Assembly: GCA_947304065.1 (NCBI GenBank)
Contig: CAMZAI010000009.1
Coordinates: forward strand, 1 to 26,750
DNA: 26,750 nucleotides
Direction of reading: 5' to 3'
Source of the DNA: an uncultured Clostridia bacterium
Lineage (GTDB): Bacteria > Bacillota > Clostridia > Lachnospirales > Lachnospiraceae
In this document: piece by piece, positions 1-7,259 of the stretch
How positions within the stretch are numbered: the first letter of the stretch is position 1
Layout: the number at the start of each line of letters is the position of its first letter
Notes under the pieces: model-generated
What the model saw: only the letters and a program-made list of their open reading frames with translations
The model's database searches: none
Told to the model about the DNA's origin: nothing
Position numbers and translations under genes: made by a program

Positions 1-63
1 CGCCAGGCAGCGCAGAACGCGCAGGCACCCGCACAGCAGACTAACTCTGACGAGAACAGATAA
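1..63 (+). CDS. 3' end of an unidentified gene (partial)
   Basis: An open frame enters from the left edge and ends at TAA 61-63. The visible 20 residues are rich in Gln, Ala, Pro and Asn and end in SDENR, which looks like a disordered hydrophilic C-terminal tail. A strong rho-independent terminator starts 16 bases after the stop, which is the main support for a real gene end here. The protein cannot be identified from this fragment. Confidence 0.5.
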   Translation, partial: RQAAQNAQAPAQQTNSDENR

Positions 64-79
64 TGTCACATCCCGACAG

Positions 80-110
80 CAGCCTCCGGAACCTCCGGGG
101 GCTGTTTTTT
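80..110 (+). terminator. rho-independent terminator of the left-edge gene
   Basis: An 11-bp stem (80-90 with 94-104, one G-T pair) closes a 3-base loop and is followed by six T residues at 105-110. It sits just after the stop at 63 and ends transcription entering from the left. Confidence 0.9.
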
Positions 111-114
111 ATAC

Positions 115-142
115 AAAAAAGTCCCCGGATCACTCCGGGGAC
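115..142 (-). terminator. rho-independent terminator of the DUF1508 gene
   Basis: A perfect 9-bp stem (121-129 with 134-142, loop TCAC) is preceded on the plus strand by six A residues at 115-120, which become the T tract on the minus strand. It lies 23 bases past the minus-strand stop at 166 and forms a back-to-back pair with the plus-strand terminator at 80-110. Confidence 0.88.
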
Positions 143-165
143 TCGTTTTATCAAGTTGAAAAATA

Positions 166-546
166 TTACTTCTCAGCGGTCTTATCTTCGATCTTGCCGT
201 CCTTAGCGTTCTTGCGTACGGACTCAACGCCCTTTAAGCAGCTGTCAAGCTTCGAATAACCCTCGCCTGTAGCGATGATCTGGCCGTTCTTTGCCTTAAG
301 TCTGAAGCGGAACTCACCCTTCTTGTCCTTGTAAACCTCGAACTTGGGATTGGACTCTGCCTTGAAACCGGTAACGGTCTGATTCTCAAGAGCAGCGATG
401 GGTGCATTGGCTGCTACGCTGGCAACACCGTTCTTCGCGGTAGCCTTTGACTTGTAAACCTGGCTGGTAGCGATAACTTCGCCGTTGCCTGCAACGAGAT
501 TGAACTTAAAACCTGTCTTTGCCTCTGATAATACAAACTTACCCAT
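166..546 (-). CDS. DUF1508 / YegP-family protein with two tandem repeats
   Basis: A 126-residue protein made of two copies of the DUF1508 unit, at about residues 2-49 and 67-115. Both copies share the pattern F-x-F-x-L-x-A-x-NG-x-x-IAT followed by Y, Lys-rich spacing, then G-x-x-SV-x-x-NA. The length fits two-unit YegP proteins such as that of E. coli. The ATG at 546 follows a strong AAGGAGG at 555-561. The gene stands alone between its own terminator and an AT-rich upstream region. Codons are strongly biased (AAG, GTT, ATC), suggesting high expression. The biochemical role of the family is not established. The family assignment is confident; any function would be a guess. Confidence 0.9.
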   Translation of the reverse strand: MGKFVLSEAKTGFKFNLVAGNGEVIATSQVYKSKATAKNGVASVAANAPIAALENQTVTGFKAESNPKFEVYKDKKGEFRFRLKAKNGQIIATGEGYSKLDSCLKGVESVRKNAKDGKIEDKTAEK

Positions 547-587
547 GGGTAAAACCTCCTTCTTTTTATCCCCTTTTAGGATTATTT

Positions 588-601
588 ACGGCTTTTGCCG
601 T
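588..601 (-). other. small hairpin in the DUF1508 leader
   Basis: A perfect 5-bp stem (588-592 with 597-601, loop TTTT on the plus strand) lies in the presumed 5' untranslated region of the gene starting at 546, upstream of its ribosome binding site. It may affect message stability. It is too short to assign a role. Confidence 0.35.
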
Positions 602-609
602 CCTCATGT

Positions 610-645
610 ATGATATTATCAAATTTCGAAAAAAATGTATAGACA
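610..645 (-). promoter_or_regulatory. possible promoter of the DUF1508 gene
   Basis: On the minus strand, TATACA is followed after 17 bases by TAATAT; an overlapping alternative is TTGTCT with GATAAT at 20 bases. The surroundings are very AT-rich and contain three CGAAAAAAA tracts. No copy matches consensus well, so the exact elements are uncertain, although a promoter must lie between the pfk stop at 688 and the start at 546 unless the gene is read from pfk. Confidence 0.4.
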
Positions 646-687
646 AATTGCGAAAAAAACGAAAAAAATCGATAATTCTCTGTCGTT

Positions 688-2775
688 TTAGCTTCTCGCG
701 AGTTTCTTTGACATCTCATACAGATATGAGTCGGGCTGCTTTGTCATACGGAGGGCCTTCTCCATGTCGAAATCAACAAATTCGCCGTTGCAGTACGCCA
801 CGATACGGTTCTTCGCGCCCGCGTTGATCGCCTCGACCGCCTTGCCGCCCATGGCCGACGCGTAAACCCTGTCCTGACAGGTAGGTCTTCCGCCGCCCTG
901 GATCAGGCCGAGGATCGTGGCCCTGGTCTCAAGTCCCGTAGCAAATTCGATATTCTTCGCGAGCGATCCGGACTTTCCGACCGCCTCCGAATTGATGATC
1001 AGATGGAGGCGCTTTCCAAGCTTCTTCTTGCTGATGATCTCGCTGATGATGGCCTGCTGGTCGTTGTCATAGAACTCGGGTGTAAGGATCTCCTCCGCTC
1101 CTGTAGCGATTCCTGCCCAGAGCGCGTTATGACCGGACCTGTAACCGGCCACCTCAATGATGGAACAGCGTTCATGCGACGCCGAAGTGTCCCTGACCTT
1201 ATCGATCGCGGACATCGCGGTATTGATCGCGGTATCGTAGCCGATCGTGTACTCGGTGCATGCCACGTCGTTATCTACCGTGGCGGGGATGCCGATCACG
1301 TTCACGCCGCGCTGGATCAGTTCCATTCCGCCGCGCATGGTGCCTGTGGCTCCGATCACCACGAGAGCGTCTATGCCGAGCTCCTTGATGGTCTCAACAG
1401 CCTTCGCAATGCCCTCTTCGGTCTTGAATTCGGGTGAATCCGCAGCAAGGAGCAGCGTTCCGCCCTTCTGAACGGTCTCGGACATCGTGCTGTTCGACAT
1501 CTCTATGTAGTCCTTCTCGATGAGGCCGTTAAAGCCTCTGTAGAAGCCTATAACCTTCATGTTGTAGCCGATCGCGGAACGTACGACCGCACGGATCGCC
1601 GCGTTCATGCCGGGTGCGTCTCCGCCGGAGGTCAGAATGCCGATGGTCTTGCGGCCCTTCGACTCGGTATTGACGGGAAGCATGCCCTCTCGCTGGAGTA
1701 TCCTTCCTTCGCCCTTACGCGTAAGCTTCGAGAGCATGTCTACCAGAAACGGATCGAGCGATTTCTTCATCGCCAGCGCTTCTTCCATGTCGTAGTCCAC
1801 GAACTGTCCGTGCTTGAATGCCACGACGCGCTGATTGCCGCCGTTGTGTAAAATATCAACGGCCTTCGCACCCATCGCCGAAGCGAATACCCTGTCCTTA
1901 CATGTCGGGCTTCCGCCGCGCTGCATGTAACCGAGATTCGTGGCTGTCGTGGGCATGCCGGTCGCGTACTCGATACGCTTTGCCATACCCTCGGAATCGC
2001 CGATACCCTCGGCGTTGACTATGATGTAATGCTTGCGTCCGGACTTGCGCTTCGTCTGGATATCGCCGATCAGCTTCTGCTCCTCGTAGTTGTACATCTC
2101 GGTCGAGAGCACTGCCTCGGCGCCGTTTGCGATACCGCACCAGAGTGCGATGAATCCGGCGTGACGTCCCATAACTTCGATGATCGAACAGCGCTCCTGG
2201 GACGTGGAGGTGTCTCTGATATTGTCAATGGCTTCCATAGCGGTATTAACCGCAGTGTCGAAGCCGATGGTGTATTCTGTGCATGCGATGTCGAGGTCAA
2301 TGGTTCCGGGCACTCCGATAACATTGATCCCGCGTGCGGCAAGACTCTGGGCGCCTCGATACGAACCGTCTCCGCCGATTACGATCAGGCCTTCGATGCC
2401 GTGCTTGCGGCAGTTCTCAGCGGCCTTATCCTGGCCTTCCTTCGTGAGCATCTCGGGGCAGCGCGCGGTATACAGGAAGGTTCCGCCCTTCTGGATGGTA
2501 TCGGCCACGCTCTTCGAGGTAAGCTCGACAAAATCCTCGTCGATCAGGCCCGAGAAGCCTCGTCTTACACCTACGACCTCCATGCCGTACGCGATACCCG
2601 TGCGCACTACGGCTCTGATCGCAGCGTTCATGCCGGGTGCGTCTCCGCCCGAAGTCAGTACGCCGATACGCTTGATAGCCTTCTTCGCGCCGGCCTCCTT
2701 CTTTGCCGTTTCCTTCTTTACTGCCGTCTTTTTGGTACTTTCCTTAACAGTTTCTGTTTTTTTGGTTCCTGCCAT
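688..2775 (-). CDS. tandem-fused 6-phosphofructokinase (two PFK domains)
   Basis: A 695-residue protein, about twice the usual bacterial PfkA length, with two complete PFK folds at about residues 35-350 and 376-690 after a Lys/Thr/Glu-rich tail. It should phosphorylate fructose 6-phosphate in glycolysis. Domain 1 keeps GGDGS (D136), the base D160, R195, MGR (R204), E256 and R286, but has T277 and Y283 where PfkA has R243 and H249. Domain 2 keeps D501, R536, E597 and R618, but has T477, A543/Y545, L624 and G627 in place of D103, M169/R171, H249 and R252. G137 and G157 match ATP-using rather than PPi-using enzymes. ATG 2775 is chosen because GAAGGTGG precedes it; an in-frame GTG at 2790 overlaps that site. 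It lies downstream of dnaE but has its own promoter. Confidence 0.95.
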   Translation of the reverse strand: MAGTKKTETVKESTKKTAVKKETAKKEAGAKKAIKRIGVLTSGGDAPGMNAAIRAVVRTGIAYGMEVVGVRRGFSGLIDEDFVELTSKSVADTIQKGGTFLYTARCPEMLTKEGQDKAAENCRKHGIEGLIVIGGDGSYRGAQSLAARGINVIGVPGTIDLDIACTEYTIGFDTAVNTAMEAIDNIRDTSTSQERCSIIEVMGRHAGFIALWCGIANGAEAVLSTEMYNYEEQKLIGDIQTKRKSGRKHYIIVNAEGIGDSEGMAKRIEYATGMPTTATNLGYMQRGGSPTCKDRVFASAMGAKAVDILHNGGNQRVVAFKHGQFVDYDMEEALAMKKSLDPFLVDMLSKLTRKGEGRILQREGMLPVNTESKGRKTIGILTSGGDAPGMNAAIRAVVRSAIGYNMKVIGFYRGFNGLIEKDYIEMSNSTMSETVQKGGTLLLAADSPEFKTEEGIAKAVETIKELGIDALVVIGATGTMRGGMELIQRGVNVIGIPATVDNDVACTEYTIGYDTAINTAMSAIDKVRDTSASHERCSIIEVAGYRSGHNALWAGIATGAEEILTPEFYDNDQQAIISEIISKKKLGKRLHLIINSEAVGKSGSLAKNIEFATGLETRATILGLIQGGGRPTCQDRVYASAMGGKAVEAINAGAKNRIVAYCNGEFVDFDMEKALRMTKQPDSYLYEMSKKLARS

Positions 2776-2815
2776 ACACGCCACCTTCACTATATAAGTA
2801 TTTCCCCTCAGTTTC

Positions 2816-2843
2816 AGTATAACTCACAGCCCGCAAAAATCAA
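2816..2843 (-). promoter_or_regulatory. promoter of the phosphofructokinase gene
   Basis: On the minus strand, TTGATT (2838-2843) and TATACT (2816-2821) are separated by 16 bases. The -35 element overlaps the stop codon of the upstream AP2-like gene. Initiation would fall about 35 bases before the ATG at 2775, giving pfk expression independent of dnaE. Confidence 0.6.
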
Positions 2844-3649
2844 GCTTTCACGATCCTCTTCGACACCTTTATCCGCGCGTAGCGGAGCTTGTATTCAGCC
2901 TCGGAGATATCCTCGAGATAATTCCTGTTGAAATTCGTCCTGATACCTGCCGCTTCCAGGATGTCCGCAGCCTTGTTGTAGGCGATCGCGGCGTCCGTCA
3001 GCTCGCTGTAATGCCCCACGATCAGGTCGGACCTTACATGTATCCTCGTCGTAAATGTATCCCTCGCACGCACGGTCTCCTTTGTGACTCCGAAATACGG
3101 ATTGACTATCACGACATTTCCCGAACGGAAATCGTAGCGGTCGTTGTTCTTGAAATAATAATCCTTGCCGCAGACCGCGAAGTTCTTGATGCCGTACCGT
3201 GCGTAAATGTTCAGCTGTGAGCCGTAATCGGCCACGAACAGATGCCCGCCGCGCCGCTGTATCGTATGATGCGTGTAATAAAACAGCTCCGACGCGTCAA
3301 ATCTGAGTATCGTGTCTTTGTCCAGATAATACTCGAAGTATCTGTAACGCAGGTAGATCGGGCCGCGGCAGTAAATACCGTTGTCCCTTAAGTTTATCAT
3401 CGCAACCCATTTTTCGAACGGAACAGGTCCTTCCTCATAGTCATCTATCGTGATCTTCTTTTTGCCGGTTTCCCTGAGGATATCGTTCGCCGCCTTATAA
3501 GCGGCGTTCGCGGCTTTGGCTGTCTCGAAGCTTCCCAGACTTATATGCTTTGAGCGATAGGTAAGGGAAGCCCGGAAGTAAGGCGTCCCGTCCTTTTTCA
3601 CGGCGGGATAGACGCCGGGAAGTCTTCTTTTTTTCTCCTTTTTTTCCAT
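2840..3649 (-). CDS. AP2-like DNA-binding protein, HNH-type relic
   Basis: A basic protein of 269 residues. An AP2-like domain near the N terminus has the pattern GVYPAVKKDGTPYFRA, then HISLGSF and a helix rich in Ala. A second AP2-like unit lies near the C terminus (FTTRIHVR, then GHYSELTDAAIAYNKAADIL). The middle (YGIKNFAVCGKDYYF, then FRSGNVVIVN) resembles the segment that is an HNH nuclease in AP2-containing homing endonucleases, but no clear H-N-H triad is seen. It starts 34 bases after the dnaE stop. Neither ATG 3649 nor the in-frame GTG 3658 has a good ribosome site, so translational coupling to dnaE is plausible. DNA binding is likely; nuclease activity is doubtful; the target is unknown. 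Confidence 0.75.
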   Translation of the reverse strand: MEKKEKKRRLPGVYPAVKKDGTPYFRASLTYRSKHISLGSFETAKAANAAYKAANDILRETGKKKITIDDYEEGPVPFEKWVAMINLRDNGIYCRGPIYLRYRYFEYYLDKDTILRFDASELFYYTHHTIQRRGGHLFVADYGSQLNIYARYGIKNFAVCGKDYYFKNNDRYDFRSGNVVIVNPYFGVTKETVRARDTFTTRIHVRSDLIVGHYSELTDAAIAYNKAADILEAAGIRTNFNRNYLEDISEAEYKLRYARIKVSKRIVKA

Positions 3650-3683
3650 AGCGGTCACCCGTTCAATCCAGTGCGGTTACTCA

Positions 3684-6600
3684 TTATCTTCCGCCGAAGG
3701 AGCCTTTTCCGCCCCACTTTACGGCTGCCTGCGTGATCTTGACCGCTTCCTCGCCGTATGCGGCTTTAAGCTTCTGAGTCAGTTCGTCGCAGATGCCCGT
3801 GGTCATCGACATCGGCAGCTCCTTCATGCTGTGCTCTGCCTCGCAGTAGATCACTACCGCATCGCACCCGTCGTAGGCGCCTATCGCAGCCAGCAGATCC
3901 TTTTCCGCGGCCTGATATGCCGGGATGTCGGGGAAGCGTACCCAGAGCTTTTTCGGAAGCTCGTTGAGGCTCACCATATCCATGAATATCAGCTTCGCGT
4001 CCCGGTCTTCCTCGGCGCTCACGCGGCCCCTGATCAGCACCTTCTCGCCTTCGACAAAGTCCGATCTGCGCTTTTCGTAATCCTTGGGGAATACGAGCAC
4101 TTCTATGTTGCCGAACATGTCCTCCAAAGTCAGGAAGGCCATGACCGAATTCGATCTCGTAGTTTTTAAGGTCTTCGCCTCTATAATGCCGCCGACCACG
4201 GCTATAGAGCCGTCCTCCGCCGATACATTGCCCGTTTCGTCGTCGATCATGAAATCGAGCGAAGTCGCGGTGGTATTCTTATCGAGAGCGTATTTGTACA
4301 TATTGAGCGGATGTCCGCTGATATAGAGTCCGAGGACTTCCTTCTCAAAGTTCAGTATCTCTTCGCTCGTGTAATCGGGGATGTCGGGGAACGAAAGATC
4401 GGCCTTGAAGGTCTCCTCGTCCTCGCAGATATCGAACAGCGACATCTGTCCCGTAATGCTCTTCTTGCGCTCGTTCGCGGTATCGTCGATGATCTTCGCG
4501 TAGGTCATCATCTTCTGCCTGCGCGTTCCGGGCAGCGAATCGAACGCGCCCGCCTTGATCATGTTTTCAATAACGCGCTTATTGGCTTCCTTCGAGGTCA
4601 TGCGGATGATGAAATCCTGCAGATCCTTGAACGGTCCGCCCTCGCGCCTGTCCTCAACGATGCCTTCCACTACGGCGTTGCCTACGCCCTTGATGGCCGA
4701 GAGCGCATAGCGTATCGCGTCCTTGCCGTCCGCGGTCTTAACCGCGGTGAAAGCCACGTCTCCCTCGTTGATATCGGGGGCGATCAGCTCGATGCCCATC
4801 TGCTTGCAGGCGTAAATGTACGAAGCCACCTTGCCCGACTGGTCGAGCACCGAAGTCAGCAGCGCGGCCATGAACTCCGCGGGATAATAGCGCTTCAGAT
4901 AAGCGGTCTGGTAAGCGACTACCGCGTAACAGGTCGCATGCGCCTTGTTGAACGCGTACTTCGCGAAATCGGTCATCTCGTCGAATATCCTGTTGCCGAC
5001 CTCTGCGGAAATACCCTTACCCGCGCATCCGGGAACACCTTCATCGGGATTGCCGTATACGAAATTCTGGCGTTCCTTCGCCATAACTTCCGCTTTTTTC
5101 TTCGACATCGCACGTCTTACCAGGTCGCTCCGGCCAAAGCTGTAGCCCGCCAGATCGCGTACGATCTGCATAACCTGCTCCTGGTAAACGATACATCCGT
5201 GCGTGGGCTCGAGGATCGGACGCAGCTCCTCGCACTCGTAGTGTATAGAGTCCTTTTCCTGCTTGCCCTTGATGTATTTGGGAATAAAGTCCATCGGGCC
5301 CGGTCTGTACAGAGCGATGCCCGCTATGATATCTTCTATGTTCTCGGGCTTTAATTCCTTCATGAACGCGGTCATGCCCGCGGATTCGAGCTGGAATATG
5401 CCCTCGGTGCGTCCCGACGCGATCAGGTCGTAGACCGATCTGTCGGAATAATCGATATTGTCAATGTCAAAACCGGGATCCTTGCCCGAATTCCTTATAG
5501 CCTTTGCCGCATCGTCAATGACCGTAAGGTTGCGCAGTCCGAGGAAGTCCATCTTTAACAGACCGAGCTCCTCGAGAGTGGTCATCGTGTACTGTGTGGT
5601 GATAACGTTATCCGAAGAACGCGAGAGCGGCACGAATTCATCGACCGGAGCCGGCGCGATTACCACGCCCGCAGCATGTATTCCTGTGTGCCTCGGAAGT
5701 CCCTCGAGTCTCATCGACATATCGATGAGCTTATGCGTCTCGGGTTCGCTGTCATATGCGGATTTAAACTCGGGATTCTGCGCGAGCGCCTTGCCGAGCG
5801 TGATGCCGAGCTCCTTCGGCACCATCTTCGCGATCCTGTCCACATCGGCGTAGCTCATGTCGAGCGCGCGTCCGACGTCACGCAGTACGGCCCTGGCCTG
5901 CAGGGTTCCGAAGGTCACGATCTGCACCACGTGATCCTTGCCGTACTTGCCCATTACATAATCGATGACCTCCTGCCTTCTCTCGGGGCAGAAGTCGATA
6001 TCGATATCGGGCATCGTAACACGCTCGGGGTTCAGGAAACGCTCAAACACAAGATTGTAAGGCATCGGATCGATCTCGGTGATGTCGAGCACATAAGATA
6101 CGATGCTTCCGGCCGCGCTTCCTCTTCCGGGGCCTACCGGTATGTCGTGAGTCTTCGCGAAATGTATGAAATCCCATACGATCAGGAAATAATCGACAAA
6201 GCCCATGTTCCTGATCGTCGTAAGCTCGTAGCCCATGCGGCTCTTAAGCTCCTCGAATTCCTCCGCGCTCCTGTCCCCGTAGCGCTCTTTAAGGCCCTTC
6301 TCGCAGAGCATCGTAAGGTACGTCTCCGAATTATAGCCTTCGGGCACGTCAAAATGCGGCAGCTTGTAATGTCCGAATTCAAAATCGACATTGCATCGCT
6401 CCGCTATTTTCGCAGTATTGTCCAATGCTTCGGGAACATATCCGAACAGTGTGCGCATCTCCTCTTCGGATTTGAGATAGAACTGCCCGCCTTCGTAGCG
6501 CATGCGGTCCTCATCGGTGACCTTTTTCTGCGTCTGAATGCACAGAAGGATGTCGTGAGGCACGGCGTCGTCCGCGAACGTGTAGTGAACATCGTTCGTT

Positions 6601-7208
6601 GCCACCAGATCTATGCCGGTCTCCTCATGCATGCGAAGCAGCTGGGAATTGACCAGACCCTGTTCGGGGATGCCGTGATCCTGCAGTTCCAGGAAGAAAT
6701 TGCCGTGACCGAAAATACGGTCATATTTGAGGGCCGAGGCCTTTGCGTCCTCGTATCTGCCCTTTACGATAAGATTCGGGATCTCGCCCGCCAGACATGC
6801 GGAAAGCGCTATTATCCCCTGATGATAGCGCTCCAGAATCTCATCGTCGACGCGGGGCTTGTAGTAGAAACCCTCGGTAAAGCCCCGTGAAACGATCTTT
6901 ATTAAGTTTTGATAGCCTTCGTTGTTCTCGGCCAGAAGGATCATGTGGCGGTATCTCTCGTCGGATACCGAATTCTCCTTCTCAAAACGGGACGCGGGCG
7001 CAACATAGACCTCGCAGCCGATTATCGGCTTGATGCCCACTGCCTTGCATGCGCGGTAAAAATCTACGCAGCCGTACATTACGCCGTGATCGGTGATCGC
7101 GAGCGAATCCATACCGAGCTCTTTTGCCCTTGCTGTGATCTCCTTTATCTTTCCGGATCCGTCGAGCAGACTGTACTCAGTATGCACATGCAAGTGTGTA
7201 AATGCCAT
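3684..7208 (-). CDS. dnaE: DNA polymerase III alpha subunit (DnaE)
   Basis: Replicative polymerase of 1174 residues, the usual length for DnaE. The N-terminal PHP domain has HLHVHTEYSLLDG (H7, H9), TDHG (D40, H41), GCEVYVAP (E66), H88, C138 and NDVH (D206, H208), so its metal-binding set looks complete. The polymerase core shows GPGRGSAAGS and PDIDIDF with catalytic D401 and D403, and LLKMDFLGLRNL for the third Asp. Helix-hairpin-helix (IKGVGNAVVEGI) and OB-fold regions follow. No DEDD exonuclease is inserted, so this is not PolC. ATG 7208 is preferred over an upstream in-frame start at 7247 because AAAGGGG lies 9 bases before it and the protein then begins MAFTHLHVH. It follows the deacetylase gene and precedes the AP2-like gene. 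Confidence 0.97.
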   Translation of the reverse strand: MAFTHLHVHTEYSLLDGSGKIKEITARAKELGMDSLAITDHGVMYGCVDFYRACKAVGIKPIIGCEVYVAPASRFEKENSVSDERYRHMILLAENNEGYQNLIKIVSRGFTEGFYYKPRVDDEILERYHQGIIALSACLAGEIPNLIVKGRYEDAKASALKYDRIFGHGNFFLELQDHGIPEQGLVNSQLLRMHEETGIDLVATNDVHYTFADDAVPHDILLCIQTQKKVTDEDRMRYEGGQFYLKSEEEMRTLFGYVPEALDNTAKIAERCNVDFEFGHYKLPHFDVPEGYNSETYLTMLCEKGLKERYGDRSAEEFEELKSRMGYELTTIRNMGFVDYFLIVWDFIHFAKTHDIPVGPGRGSAAGSIVSYVLDITEIDPMPYNLVFERFLNPERVTMPDIDIDFCPERRQEVIDYVMGKYGKDHVVQIVTFGTLQARAVLRDVGRALDMSYADVDRIAKMVPKELGITLGKALAQNPEFKSAYDSEPETHKLIDMSMRLEGLPRHTGIHAAGVVIAPAPVDEFVPLSRSSDNVITTQYTMTTLEELGLLKMDFLGLRNLTVIDDAAKAIRNSGKDPGFDIDNIDYSDRSVYDLIASGRTEGIFQLESAGMTAFMKELKPENIEDIIAGIALYRPGPMDFIPKYIKGKQEKDSIHYECEELRPILEPTHGCIVYQEQVMQIVRDLAGYSFGRSDLVRRAMSKKKAEVMAKERQNFVYGNPDEGVPGCAGKGISAEVGNRIFDEMTDFAKYAFNKAHATCYAVVAYQTAYLKRYYPAEFMAALLTSVLDQSGKVASYIYACKQMGIELIAPDINEGDVAFTAVKTADGKDAIRYALSAIKGVGNAVVEGIVEDRREGGPFKDLQDFIIRMTSKEANKRVIENMIKAGAFDSLPGTRRQKMMTYAKIIDDTANERKKSITGQMSLFDICEDEETFKADLSFPDIPDYTSEEILNFEKEVLGLYISGHPLNMYKYALDKNTTATSLDFMIDDETGNVSAEDGSIAVVGGIIEAKTLKTTRSNSVMAFLTLEDMFGNIEVLVFPKDYEKRRSDFVEGEKVLIRGRVSAEEDRDAKLIFMDMVSLNELPKKLWVRFPDIPAYQAAEKDLLAAIGAYDGCDAVVIYCEAEHSMKELPMSMTTGICDELTQKLKAAYGEEAVKITQAAVKWGGKGSFGGR

Positions 7209-7233
7209 TGTTCGTCCCCTTTGCCAACTCCCT

Positions 7234-7254
7234 AAAACACCGTTCAACCGGTGT
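7234..7254 (-). terminator. weak terminator or attenuator between deacetylase gene and dnaE
   Basis: A 6-bp stem (7237-7242 with 7249-7254) is followed on the minus strand by TTTT. It lies just past the stop of the deacetylase gene. The stem is short, so partial read-through into dnaE is likely. Confidence 0.45.
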
Positions 7255-7259
7255 ATTTA

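Noticed and set aside
688..2775. Double-length phosphofructokinase as an assembly artefact or two adjacent genes
   Set aside because: The two halves are in one frame without stop or ribosome site between them, and they differ at many positions with complementary losses, which a duplicated read could not produce.
2776..2790. GTG start adding five residues to the phosphofructokinase
   Set aside because: The GAAGGTGG ribosome site for ATG 2775 lies inside this stretch, so starting at the GTG would leave no site for the ribosome.
5676..6890. Long open frame (404 codons) on the plus strand inside dnaE
   Set aside because: It lies entirely antisense to conserved dnaE sequence and shows no protein-like motifs.
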